Shown: positions 32,435-43,510 of the stretch, one piece after another
Position numbering within the stretch: position 1 is the stretch's first letter
How the letters are laid out: each line of letters opens with the position of its first letter
Assembly: GCA_019925095.2 (NCBI GenBank)
Contig: CM034406.1
Location: 7,691,388 to 7,755,387, forward strand
Direction: 5' to 3'
Length of the DNA: 64,000 nt
DNA from: Dendrolimus kikuchii
Taxonomy: Eukaryota > Arthropoda > Insecta > Lepidoptera > Lasiocampidae
Made by a program: the position numbers and the translations under genes
Notes under the pieces: generated by a model
What the model was told of the DNA's origin: nothing
What the model saw: only the letters and a program-made list of their open reading frames with translations
Databases searched by the model: none

Positions 32435-32995
32435 AGGTTATGCTTACGACTTCGTCCACGCTTGACTCGAAATTCCCGTGGGTTTTCATGGACAGAAAGC
32501 ACCGCAGCATTTAGAAAATAATGTAAGCTATCGAAACGTCGGGAAACAAAACAAATAAATTACCGCTCCTAAAACCGTTTAAACGTAGTTTTATTGTGTA
32601 ACCTATCGTTTTAGTGAAAACTGTGTTGCAATAAGCTAATTTTTATGCATCGGGACAACTAGAAATCGCTCCTGGAAAAATTTCTGTGGGATTCCTGGTG
32701 TAAAAATATCACACATTTTATTACAAGATTTGCTATCGATCAATGTAAAATCACATTGGAATTCGATTTTCTTTTTAATCTGACCGTTTTAAATAATTTC
32801 CAGAATTATGCCCGCGTAATTCCCAGGATAACAATAGCGCAGATTTTAAGTCTTAAGAATATGTGGTCGTTCAGCAAAAACCGCATCGAAATCGGTCCAG
32901 TAGTTTTTATGTAATCCCGAACAAACAACAAACCGACAAGAAATCTAAACAAACACGGCATGTTTAGAATTTTATAATATTATAGATATAGATAG
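32435..32995 (-). repeat. ~0.5-kb interspersed repeat, family H, copy 4, with nested Penelope fragment
   Basis: It lies in the ~1.5-kb gap between genes B and C. It runs from gcttacgacttcgtccacgc to aatattatagatatagatag. It matches the 28.7-kb copy except for a 66-bp Penelope 3' piece inserted at 32534. Confidence 0.7.
32525..32608 (+). mobile_element. 66-bp Penelope-like 3' terminal insertion
   Basis: aaacgtcgggaaacaaaaca through aaacgtagttttattgtgt (32534-32599) is the extreme 3' end of the Penelope family. It is flanked by near-perfect 9-bp repeats aagctatcg (32525) and aacctatcg (32600). The uninterrupted family H site is visible at 28.8 kb (aagttatcgttttagtg). Confidence 0.65.
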
Positions 32996-32999
32996 ATGA

Positions 33000-33654
33000 A
33001 ATAAAAATTGCGGTTTTTAAATTTCTCTCTTAAGTAAACATGTCAAACAAAATGTTAAGTTTTGTTTCCTTTTTTGCTGCCAATATTTAAATACAATCAA
33101 TTTAATTTTCAATACAAAATTACTCTGTGGCTCGCATTATATTGTTAATATTTTTCACATCAGAAGCACATTTGCATAAATCGCAAGCTGTCAAAATTAT
33201 TGACTTTTGCGACATATAATTATGCACGTGCATACAATTGACCTGCTATTTGACAATGGTGAATAAGCAGTACATACTCATATGCAATCAAAATAAGTAG
33301 GATGTAAATAACCTGTATTTGGTAGGAGATAATTTTTAAAATTATATTTTAGTTATTTACTCTATTTAGATGGTAAGTTAAAACATTTTCTACTTAATAT
33401 CTAACTTTAGATATTCATTAAGTTGTCTTTTAAAAATAATTAATTAGGATAATTGTTTGAAATACTGTGTGTCTGTTGTACGAAAATCATTTTCGAGGAG
33501 AAACAATTTATATTCGTCATAAAATCGATTACGGAATAAATAAATTAAATATAATTATGTGATGGTCACTTCACGTAATGTAATTTGTTAATTAAATAAT
33601 ATTTACAATATTTAAAAATAATTAATACTGCCTTTCAAATTAGGAATTGTACGT
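33000..33654. other. Spacer downstream of GMC gene C
   Basis: AT-rich sequence that should contain the gene C 3' UTR. No classical AATAAA was pinned down. Nothing else is recognised. Confidence 0.35.
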
Positions 33655-35165
33655 TCAAGCGTAATATCTTGACATTCGTCGTTTTAACCAAAATTCTTTG
33701 ATCATATCACTGCCTTTCTCGCCGATCATTATAATAGGTGCGTTTGTGTTCCCGCTTACTAAGTTAGGCATTATACTTCCATCTATAACTCTAAGACCTT
33801 TAACGCCATATACTCTAAGTTCTGGGTCAACGACCGCATCAGGGTCCCAGTACGGACCCATCTTTGCTGTACCAACAGGATGGTAAATAGTACAAGTGTA
33901 TTGTCTGATCATACATTCCCAGTAAGCATCAGTGTATCTTTTTATGCTAACACAGGCTGGAAATACATGCTTATTAAGCACAGAACCATGTCTTCTAAAC
34001 GCTTTAGTCCTTGATAATGCTACGGCTATTTTTACGCCATCAACTAATGTCTTTATATCCATATCGTCCATCAAATAATTTGGATAAATGTATGGATAGT
34101 CAAAAGGATTTGCACTCCGTAATTGTATGAAGCCTTTGCTTCTGGGGCGAAGTAACATAGGAATAATGCTCCATACGTCCATATTGTTGATAGGCCTATA
34201 AACAGCGTCATAAAATGTATCCATTAGACCATGTACTTTGCGCAATTGCTCTCCCCCGTCGGAATTTGTTGAACCAGATATAAAATGGAATTCTATATCA
34301 GGAAAGTCATCAGACACGTTTGCGTACTTAGTGTTAACAAAAGCTAAGCCTTCAACTCCTCCCATAATAGTCAAAGGGCCTTCTCCAAGCACTGCATATT
34401 CCATCAATGTACTAGCAGTATAAAGACGTTGCTCGACTATAGAAATTTCTTCATTTACCATGAAAGCTAAACCACCCAAGCCTATATGGTCTTGGAGATT
34501 ACTTCCGACTTTTAAGTTTTGTATCATTGGTATTCTATGTTTTGTTAATTCTTCCGCAGGTCCTATACCTGATAGCATTAAGATTTGGGCCGAGTTCACG
34601 GTTCCTGCAGAAAGGATAACTTCTTTTCGAGCTCGGATACGGTGAACCATCTTATTACGGATAAATTCCACACCGAATACAATTTTGGATTTTGGATCTA
34701 TTAGAACCTTTGTTACGTGTGAATGCATAGCTATGTGTAGATTTGTTCTATCTTTTGCTGGTCTGAGATACGCTTTTGAGGTCGAACAGCGACTACCTCT
34801 TCGTACAGTTCCTTGTGCTACCATGAACCCTGTTTGATTTTTCCCATTAATATCTCGATTCATATACCCCATCTCTAAACCTGCTTCAATGAAGCTTTCT
34901 ACTAAAGGTGTCCTATATGGTGCCTCAGCTACTGTTAAATAACCACCAGTACTGTGATACGGAGTTTGTGCTAAGAAAGGATTTTGATTATCTTCGGATT
35001 TTTTGAAATAGTATAGAACATCTTTATAACCCCAGCCTTTGTTTCCTAGTGCTTCCCAAATGTCATAGTCCTTTTTGTTGCCTCGAAGATACAACATGTA
35101 GTTGAGAACCGAACTGCCTCCAAGAACTTTGCCTCGGGGCCAGTTACAGCGTCCTCCATTCATAG
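33655..35165 (-). CDS. GMC gene C terminal exon
   Basis: The acceptor ATATTTCAG|CTATGA completes Ala and opens [12 protein letters not shown]. The frame is open for 503 codons to a TGA (33655-33657) and carries both signatures and the catalytic C-terminus. Confidence 0.93.
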
Positions 35166-38100
35166 CTGAAATATAAGTTATATGTAGATAGTCAATAATG
35201 GTAAGTAATGTGTCCTTTACAATATTACATAACATGTTAAGTAATGTAGTTGAAAATAGTTCTCACAATTAATAAGCAAATTATTTTATGTAGTTACTTA
35301 TTTATTATTAAGTGCTTATTTAATTTGTAATTATAATATCAAACATATAAAATATTATTATTGTTCGGATAAAATACTGAAGTGTAAATTAAAAAGAAAA
35401 TACTTTTTTGTTTTATAATTACATTTCAAACCGAAATCACACCAAACCTTAACGTTAAATTATTGTACTTGTACTTATCATAACTTAAACATAATATGGA
35501 CAGGTAACTTTTGATAAAAACATTAAAATAAAATTACCTACACAGATTTTTGCGCCTTATGTTTAGAATATATAAATATAAATCGACCAAGAACGCGTAA
35601 GTCCACGCACTATAAATGATTCTATAGAGGTGAAGAGTATCCACTCTTTTTGTCTTTTGGCTACATAACCATAAAACACATTTAATCGAAAAACAACCAA
35701 TATCTGGAAAGCTATTGAACGGATCTTGTTCATACCAATCTTCATTGGATATATTTATACCTTTCTCCCAAATTGTTTCTATAAAGAGCTATTCGTTTCT
35801 GGAAAAAATATCTGTGACATCTAAAGACAGGCGGACTTTCGAGCAAGAAGATTTCATAATCGTTTTTTTTAGGTCAAAACGATTACGGAATCCTAATAAC
35901 AGGTTAAACATTAAAAGTGATAGTTTATAAACCCTGTATAAAATAGAAATCCAATACAGAGGTCACCCTCTGTATTGGGTTAACCTAGCTTCAGCTTCCC
36001 ACACTCTTGTTATTATCAGACCACCCTGATTTAGAAAGGGGGTCACATACTCCGCTTAATGTAATAATCGCTTACCTAGGCAGCTGGTCCCTTGCGGCTC
36101 AGTTTTATATTGCCAATCAAGCTTGCTCAATTGAAGATAACCAGCCAATAACGGCACATCGGATATCTCTGTCTCATCACCGCCTGCTTCTAGCAACAGA
36201 ATGTTCCAATGACCTATTTCTGATAGACGATTTGCGACAACTGATCCTGCAATACAATGTGTACATTTGTTTACAAGAAATATTTATCTCTCATTTAAGT
36301 ATACAACCATAGGAGTGAGAACAGTCAAATCAACTGAGTTAAGTACTTTTTATAAATTTACAGAACGTCGCACTCTCATAGATTTTATTTGACGTCATAA
36401 GTATAGCCTAAGCCAGGTCGTAGGGTATTTGCCCGACTGGTTGGCTACTACCCCTGGTCTCGAGTATGCCGCCATAATAACCTTGACTTGTGTTTCGGTA
36501 TTAGTGACCAGGTTCCAGTCTCCCTTAAGAGAGCAGCAGTGCATTTGTCGCACTTTTGGTGTCGCAAATGTCCATAGGCGATGGTAACTGCTTTCCAGCA
36601 AGTGGACCGTCTGCCTGTCTGCTGAACTCATGCAATAAAAAAAAGTAGGTAGAAGTAAAAGAACATCACTTCACAACAATAATTAATTAATATTGTTTGA
36701 AATTAATTAAAAGTATTTCTATAATTTTCATCTAAGTTTTTATGATATTTTAAGTTATATGATGATAAGATATTATTTCAAAGTTTTTTCTTTTATATGT
36801 AAAAATATTAGAATTTATTTTATTTAGCCAGCTCTCTTTCACACAAGTTGCCTTGCATTAAATTTTTATCTAGGCGTGCTTCGGCGACTCGTCTACTTAC
36901 ATAAAAACTTAATTATGTTTTTTATATTTATATATTTCCAGTGAAAACTTATCTAATTGATTGAATTGAGGTATCATTAGATTTTTGAAAAATCAATTAA
37001 ACTTGTCTTGAATCGAATCTGTTGATTTGGAAAAATAAACACACTGTATTATTTATAATGCCAAATCATAGTGTAGCTTATAAAGATCAATTTTTGTGAA
37101 GGAATGTGGGAGTTTTATCCCTTTTTTTTTTTTAGCCATGGGAAATCCGCTTGAGGACCATAAGCCGCGACAAGGGCAGAACCTTGGGGGGATATTCGCG
37201 ACCTGTGTGTGGGATTCGCCAGATCGGAGGTGGCACCAGCATGCCCAATCAGAACTGGTGCCATGCTGTTGCCACCCCCGGTTAGGGATACCCACTAAAA
37301 CCCCTGGGTGTTCCGTCCTTCGCCTTATGCCAGGGCTACGGGTATATGACCTAGCCTCTCCGCAGCCCTGGCAGGCGTGGGCCCCCCTCACGAGGCCTCT
37401 TCCATTGCCGGGGACTCATCCTCCGGCATCATCATGCTCTCTTTGGCGTGGGGCGGTCTGTAACGCGCCCCACGGGAGGAGAGATGAGCGCGCGCGGAAC
37501 ACTCGCGCTCTCATCTCGACGGCATATGCGGATGAGTGAAAACCCCTATACCCCAAGGGGCCCCACCCGCGCCGTCCGCTTACGGTGGCCGAAGGTCGAA
37601 ATCCGCCCTCCGGCGTCGGCGCGTCCTCCTTTGGCGGGAGCGGAGCAAAGATGTCCGCTCACACTCCCGCCGGGAGTTTTATCCTCTTTCAACTATATCT
37701 ACCCGACTATTAAATTAAAAACAAATCGTACTCACTAACCAGCCGAACCAGCGCCGACTATGACGAAGTCGTATTCTGGCAGCATCTGCGTGTAGTCCAC
37801 ATCAGCAGGTCGACCTTCGGGGTCTGTCTGGTCAAATTGGTAGTAAGCTATCGCTGCTACGAGCATCGGGATGAAAAGGGCCACCTGAAGTGTGAAATTA
37901 CACCTCTAAATATGCAAACATAACTAGTTTTTTGAAGTAAAATGTCGCTATATTTGCAACCCTGCTTGCATAGATACCCTACGTGACAAACCCACAAATC
38001 GGTTATATATAGTCTGTACATCTGAAATTGGGAAACCCGACCGTGTAAGAACTTTATGAGCAGTTATTACTTTTATTACTAAAATAATGTGTAATTTTTA

Positions 38101-40655
38101 CCTCATTATCTAATTTCATTCAGTTTATGATTTGGTATAATGAAATAGATGAATACAAGACAAGAGATTAAAGGTTAATTGTTGTCAACGAAATAAAATC
38201 TTATATCTTGTTATATTTTTTTTCCTTAATAGTTTCGGGGTTATCGGGTTAATGGGAGAAACAGATATGTGTATTTTATATATAATTGTTGTAACTGAGA
38301 TATTTGAACAATGACGTCTGATTTTAATAATATTGAGATGCGTTTTCACTGAATCGGAGACGAACGAAGAAGTATAAGTATGCAAACTTTTTAGATTAAA
38401 TTATATAAATATGGAGAGACTGGCTCTTAATCTCAAAAAAAAGGAAAATTTAAAAATAGAACTGCAGTAAAACAAATGAATATAGCCGGGAAAAGAAAAT
38501 TTACTCGTAGTATCAGATTTGCGTGTTATTTATAGCAAAGTTTTAAATTGATTCTCATTGATTTTTTATTCTTTTGTCAATTGAATTATTGTTACCAGCA
38601 GAATTGTTGGGTTAGTTTTTTAACTCATCGAGAGTTTTTGAACCATAATATGGATACTTCGTCCGAACAAGCGGCTCAAATTGTAGCATTGGTGCGGGAG
38701 GGCTTGGATCAACGAACGATTGGTAGAAATTTAAATTTAAACCAGTCTACGGTTTCTAGAATATACAGAAGGTTTGTGGAGACAGGTTCTTACAGAAGGA
38801 GACGTGGTACAGGCAGGACTCGAGCAACCACCGGTCGTGATGACCGATTTATTGTTACAACTTCCCTGCGAAATCGTTTCCTCACGTCTGTTAACATCAA
38901 AACAGAGCTTAATGAAGTGCGTGGAGTAAACGTGAGTGCACGAACAATAAGAAGAAGGTTAAAGGAAGCGGATATCACCCCTTTTAGACCAGCAAATGGT
39001 CCAAAGTTGTCTGTAGCTCACAGACAAGCTCGCTTAAGATTTGCGCGTGATCACCTGAATTGGACAGAAGAGCAATGGACCTCCGTATTGTTCACGGACG
39101 AGTGTAGGACATGTTTATATGGTGCAGATGGTCGCAGAAGAGTCTATCGTCGACGTGGGGAGCGATATGCTCAAAGTTGCATTGAGGAGCGTGTTCCTTT
39201 TGGAGGCGGTTCGTGTATGGTCTGGGGTGGCATATCGATGAACGGGCGAACAGAACTTGTGTTCATAGACATGGTCCGTCAAAACGGTAATAGAGGGGGT
39301 TTGACTGCACATCGCTACATAACAGAGATCTTAGAAGATCACGTGGTGCCTTACATGGGATTCATAGGCGAAAATTTTACTTTAATGCAGGATAATGCCC
39401 GGCCGCACGCTGCTGCACAAGTTCGACAATATTGCGAAGAGGTTGGGATACGTACAATGAATTGGCCAGCACGCAGCCCGGATCTTAATCCCATTGAGCA
39501 TGTTTGGGACAATTTAAAAAGAGCTGTATATGCGAGAAACCCTTTGCCCACGACAGTGGCAGCACTAAGAACAGCACTTTCAGAAGAATGGGACAATATT
39601 CCGCAAGATCTTTTAATAACCCTAATAAAATCTATGCGGAACCGATTAGAATCCGTAATAAGGGCACGTGGAGGTAATACACCTTATTAAAACATAAATA
39701 AACCCTTGCATAAAGTTTGTGTCTATTGTTAAAACCAATTTTTTAATAATTTATTTTATATCTTTACAGTAGCAGTTCTCATTGCGTATTTCAAATCGAA
39801 TTTTTGGTATTGCTAAAGGTTTTTGTGCTATTTTTGTCTTTAGTATGGCTTTTTCGTGTTTTTCAAAGAGTACGTAATTATTGCCTATGAATGCACATTC
39901 ACATGCAAATTTTATGCACACACACAAAATTATATAATTATGGGTATTTATTAGTTTTAGTTAGGAAACCTGTGTATCTAACTCATCGATGTATGTATCG
40001 CGACAATCTGCCTTGACGGGTTTACTAATCGTTTACATCAGGGATTCCCAAAGTGGTCGATATCGACCCCCTACGGTTTTGGGGGTCGACGAGCTCCAAA
40101 AATCGACCCCTATTAATTAACACAAGTTCTTCTTATTTGAAACTTTCAAGGTACTGTATAAGTTGTGTTACCAACTTATTATAAGAATGGCTAATATTTT
40201 TGTAGGAAGTATCATTGTTCTACTTTTAAAAAACTCTACAAGTTGATAAGCGTGCAAAATTTCTTATATTTACTGAGTTTTATGTCTATTCATTTTGTTA
40301 TATTTTGAAAAGAAAATTATGCCAAGTTTACTTACTTACTTAACCAACGGAAAGTTTTTAAATTGGGAAGTATTTTGTACCAATGCTAAAAAAAACTAGA
40401 AGTAGGATTTTTAAAGTAATTTGGTTATAGGGGACTGAGGTATCAGTTAAATTTGGAAAACGGGTCTCTTGCCCATAATAGTTTGGGAATCCCTGGTTTA
40501 CGTCATGCAAAGGTCCGAGCCCAAGAGTGAGGTACCACGGGTGGATCTTATAATACAAAATTAGATAGAATACCTACTCGTGAACCAGTGGCGGCTGCGA
40601 TAGCAGTCCCAGAAAGCACGTCGGCCGCTGCACTTACAATGGCTGTAGAACTCAT
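33655..40655 (-). CDS. GMC oxidoreductase C (glucose dehydrogenase [FAD, quinone]-like), complete four-exon model, 634 aa
   Basis: Exons 40655-40578, 37884-37740, 36246-36076 and 35165-33655 join in frame (78+145+171+1511 = 1905 nt, 635 codons with stop). An Ala-rich leader ([16 protein letters not shown]) leads into a membrane segment ([15 protein letters not shown], about residues 27-41). The FAD fold [19 protein letters not shown] is split by intron 2. Signature 1 is [20 protein letters not shown], signature 2 is [15 protein letters not shown], the catalytic His is in [10 protein letters not shown] (about His560) and GNTNAP follows. The start ATG at 40655 lies 8 bases after an acceptor (ATTACAG|GTCC), so a non-coding first exon exists upstream. 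Likely a membrane-anchored or secreted FAD-dependent oxidoreductase; substrate unknown. Confidence 0.9.
35951..35977. repeat. Perfect 12-bp hairpin in gene C intron 3
   Basis: ccaatacagagg (35951-35962), loop tca, cctctgtattgg (35966-35977). It is 100 bp from the exon 3 donor on the same transcript. Confidence 0.8.
36076..36246 (-). CDS. GMC gene C coding exon 3
   Basis: The acceptor is TATTGCAG|GATCAG and the donor CCTAG|GTAAGC. It encodes [20 protein letters not shown] through [16 protein letters not shown] plus one base. Confidence 0.9.
36410..36645 (+). repeat. Poly(A) interspersed family P in gene C intron 2
   Basis: Sense copy from agccaggtcgtagggtattt to gaactcatgcaataaaaaaa, with an A-rich 3' end. 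Confidence 0.75.
37108..37684 (-). mobile_element. GC-rich 551-bp retroposed element with poly(A) tail and 13-bp target-site duplication
   Basis: The insertion 37121-37671 is much more GC-rich than its surroundings and ends on the minus strand in ggctaaaaaaaaaaaa. The direct repeat gggagttttatcc flanks it at 37108-37120 and 37672-37684. No protein domain is recognisable. It may be a non-autonomous element or a truncated LINE with UTR sequence. It sits 55 bp from the gene C exon 2 donor. Confidence 0.8.
37740..37884 (-). CDS. GMC gene C coding exon 2 (membrane segment and start of FAD fold)
   Basis: The acceptor is CTTCAG|GTGGCC and the donor GCTG|GTTAGT. It encodes [20 protein letters not shown] through [15 protein letters not shown] plus one base of the next Gly codon. 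Confidence 0.88.
38456..38475. repeat. Candidate left inverted repeat of the Tc1-like element
   Basis: agaactgc..agtaaaac here resembles the reverse complement of tttacagtagcagttct at 39764-39780. The match is short and gapped, so the true ends are unproven. No flanking TA pair was confirmed. Confidence 0.25.
38650..39690 (+). CDS. Tc1-like transposase, intact, 346 aa
   Basis: A cut-and-paste DNA transposase with an uninterrupted frame from ATG 38650 to TAA 39690. An N-terminal helix-turn-helix pair ([27 protein letters not shown]-like) and a second DNA-binding region ([12 protein letters not shown]) are followed by a DDE catalytic core. The core residues are Asp150 (FTDECR), Asp248 ([11 protein letters not shown]) and Glu283 ([12 protein letters not shown]), so the spacing is DD34E, typical of Tc1. 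Length matches active Tc1 transposases (~340 aa). It lies in GMC gene C intron 1, opposite in strand. The intact frame suggests recent arrival. Confidence 0.93.
   Translation: MDTSSEQAAQIVALVREGLDQRTIGRNLNLNQSTVSRIYRRFVETGSYRRRRGTGRTRATTGRDDRFIVTTSLRNRFLTSVNIKTELNEVRGVNVSARTIRRRLKEADITPFRPANGPKLSVAHRQARLRFARDHLNWTEEQWTSVLFTDECRTCLYGADGRRRVYRRRGERYAQSCIEERVPFGGGSCMVWGGISMNGRTELVFIDMVRQNGNRGGLTAHRYITEILEDHVVPYMGFIGENFTLMQDNARPHAAAQVRQYCEEVGIRTMNWPARSPDLNPIEHVWDNLKRAVYARNPLPTTVAALRTALSEEWDNIPQDLLITLIKSMRNRLESVIRARGGNTPY
40031..40503. mobile_element. hAT-like MITE (457 bp) with terminal inverted repeats and 8-bp duplication
   Basis: The ends cagggattcccaaa (40039) and tttgggaatccctg (to 40495) are perfect inverted repeats of the hAT CAGGGRTTCCCAAA type. 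The target repeat gtttacat/gtttacgt (40031-40038, 40496-40503) is 8 bp with one mismatch, as expected for hAT. The interior is non-coding. It ends 82 bp from the gene C exon 1 donor. Confidence 0.85.
40578..40655 (-). CDS. GMC gene C coding exon 1 (26 codons)
   Basis: The ATG starts [18 protein letters not shown] and ends TGSR. The donor CGA|GTAGGT keeps frame with exon 2. The acceptor at 40664-40666 marks a 5' UTR intron. Confidence 0.75.
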
Positions 40656-40789
40656 TTTTGGACCTGTAATTTTATCATAGGTTAATTGACAATCAAGTCA
40701 ACTAAGACACTTTTCATCCAAAGCCCTTTCAATATATTGGGTGAGAATAGTAAGTTATGACGTCATAACTTAAACTTTAAAGAGCTTTA

Positions 40790-41185
40790 AAAAGTATTTG
40801 TGAGGTTAAGTTGAATGATATTATAAGGAACAATGTGATAAGGGAACGTTGTGAATTAATAGAAGATGTATTAACAAAAGTTGAGAAAGGAATGTTAAGG
40901 TGGTTTGGACATGTAGCGAGAACGGATGAAAGAAGGCTGACAAAACAAACGTATAACAACAGTCTGGGCCGTAAAGGTGGTGTCAGTAAATCGCGACGTA
41001 CTAACTACGATCAAAGCGCAGATGTGCAGAATTGCAAGGTAAAAAACATTTATTATAAATGTGTATGTATAAACAAATTAATAGAAGTAAATGAGGCAGA
41101 TGTATGTCAAAATCGTAGCAAGTGGAAATCCAACGTCTCTATCTATCCCTATGGGAAGCAAGCGTGATAGGTATGTACGTAACTT
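40790..41185 (+). pseudogene. Degenerate RTE-like LINE C-terminus
   Basis: The frame 40811-41167 contains [20 protein letters not shown] and YNNSLGRKGGVSKSRRTNYD, then DVCQNRSKWKSNV, parallel to the intact copy at 27 kb but diverged. It is followed by a gtatgtacg remnant of the tail. Confidence 0.7.
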
Positions 41186-41559
41186 AAACTAATCAATACT
41201 GTATTGTTTTCTACTAAAATCTATTACTGACTTTCGTTAATAATAAAGATAGAAAATTAGTTAAGTTACTTGATTTTTTGCATTAAAACGGACAGTTAAA
41301 AATGATTTATTCCTCATGCCGTGGCCAGGAACATTCGTGACGGATATTATTTCGTGTACAGTTATTTGTATTGCCAGGTTTCATGATTTCCAAATTTCAA
41401 TATGCTTTCTACGTTCAATTTACTCCTAACAAATCTTCTTCTTATTTCTTCTTCTTATATATGAAAATCAATTGCTGTTCGTTAGACTTAACTCAAAAAT
41501 GGCTGGATCGATTTTTAATTTAATTTTATGTACGAGCTTTAGTGGGTCCTGGGATGGTT

Positions 41560-41645
41560 TAGATTCGCAATTGGACTTGGTAGGTGCCGCTGCAATCGGG
41601 TTCTAGATTAAGTGCAGGACAACGTCTGCCGGACCTATAAGTAAA
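41560..41645 (-). repeat. cccggcagacgttg family fragment (reverse)
   Basis: gtaggtgccgctgcaatcgg and aggacaacgtctgccggacc are the reverse complement of the 14.57-kb repeat head. Confidence 0.5.
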
Positions 41646-42149
41646 TAAAAAATGTTTATTATCTATGTAGACTTTATATTTATTTTGAATAGTTTTATGA
41701 AAGATCAGTGTCAATTTTCAGGTCATCTTTGAGCTATTCTTTATAAGTACGGGATTTTTTAATTATAAATACGTTCGTTTTGTATACGACAACTAAAGGA
41801 TCTTAGACGTCATTTTTTTATGATACCTTCATCTCTTTTTCTTTCATGCTTTATTATTTTTCTATTTCAATCTCACTTTCCTCTGAATTTCACAAACGTT
41901 GATAGTATATTTGTAGCATCATGGTATTTGTTGTGTACGGTTTTTTTAGATATTCCATTTTTTTTTAAATTAACAGTCTGGATGTTTATCATATTGCACG
42001 TAGCAAGACCATCCGTGAGTATTATGCGCGAGCGCATGAAATTAACGGTCACCTTGCCGTAGTGGCACACTTAGTTTCACGGCTATTGTTTGCGTTGGAA
42101 AAGTTATTGTGGCCACAAGGGACGTTAATGTACCAGGTTAATTGCTTTT

Positions 42150-42335
42150 TTTTCATTTAAAAGGTCGACCAAAACGGAGATGAATGGATTGTGTTAATGA
42201 TGACGTAATGATTTTTGGTGTGACAGAGGAAGTCTGTCAGAATAGAGGAGTATGGAAGGAAAAGACCTTTTGTGCCGACCTCAAGTAATTGGGAGAAGGT
42301 GAAGGAAAACAGAGAGAGAGTACGGGTCTGTAATG
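42150..42335 (+). pseudogene. Degenerate LINE C-terminal fragment
   Basis: The translation of aaaggtcgaccaaaacggag gives a GRPK..W-type motif, and gtgtgacagaggaagtctgt matches the 18.8-kb LINE. Its undisturbed aaaagaccttttgtgccgac marks the site where the 18.8-kb copy was invaded. Confidence 0.6.
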
Positions 42336-43425
42336 TTACTGTCAGATATATTAAAGTATGTATGTTAAAAACTAATATTTTAGGAGTGTAACGCCATTGG
42401 GACAAAAACGGAATTTTTAATGTCTACGTAGAATTTAGATGCATTTTGTTACAGTCATTTTTCTCAATCAAAATGGTAAGAAGGTGTACAGGAATATACA
42501 GGAGTATCATTAGACATGACTTAAAAGTCATGATGATGTTCCCTCTAATTGTAAGTGTTGTATAGAACAAATATTTGGTGCCAAGTTTCAAACACGCCCC
42601 CTCCCCCGTCTTTATAAACTATTTCCTAAATATATATAAATGCGGCACTAAAAATTTTGTTAATTATCTCACGGCGCTCGATGAGCTAAGCTCATAAAGA
42701 AATTGCAGTCGTAGTAAGTGTAGTATGCCCGTTGGTTTATCAGTAGATATCGCTTGCCATTTGACGAGCTTACGGAACACTATGAACCGCCAAATTTTCA
42801 AAACTCATTTATTTTTATTATTTATACCAATAAATAGAATTTAAATATCTAGGCTTAAGAAATTCTAATGAAAATTTCGGGGATTAAAACAGGAATCTTA
42901 AAAATATCTTGTAATTTTCTCAAAATATGTATAGAAATATTCCTCTCCCGCAAAGGAATTGTGAGCCCAGCTAGTTACGAAAATAAATATTGAATCATCG
43001 AACATAACTTTGGCAACAAGAAAGCAACCAACATCTTCACGCACATATAGACGTAATACTTGAGCGCATGTTTACGTGCGTCCTAGCGTGTACCACACGA
43101 TAGCATCCAGAATATTAACAAGTTCCGGTGAAAATAACTCATAGGTGTTTATATAAGAGTTTTGTAATAATCAAGTAGGTGACAATTGCGTTGAATAATG
43201 ATTGTGTGTGGAGATAATTGGTTGGTTAGCTTTGTCACGTTAGCTCCAGATTAGGTATTGGAAGTTTCACCAAATTGATGAATTTATTATGTCAGAAGTA
43301 ACATGACATCTAGACCGTAGTCATTATTAGATATTATTTGTTTGTTACAACTCCATTAATTCTTTGAAAAGTAATTGTAATACAATTTCTAAAAAAAGGG
43401 CCTGAGATCTATAAATATTTATGAT
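42336..43425. other. Unassigned intronic sequence
   Basis: AT-rich with no exon or recognised repeat. Confidence 0.35.
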
Positions 43426-43510
43426 GATTTATTTTTTTAGCTAGACGTGTTGCTGAAGAGTTTTTTGCCGCTTCTTCTCCTTTAAACAGCAATAACACAC
43501 AGTAGAATTT
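43425..43510 (+). repeat. Degenerate Penelope-like 3' UTR fragment
   Basis: agctagacgtgttgctgaag, agttttttgccgcttcttct and ctttaaacagcaataacaca align with the 3' UTR seen at 7930-7990 and 16780-16850. Confidence 0.5.

Noticed and set aside
37096..37738. Three overlapping ORFs in the GC-rich block (147, 112 and 96 codons)
   Set aside because: High GC removes stops by chance; none shows a domain, and the block is a retroposed element bounded by a target-site duplication.
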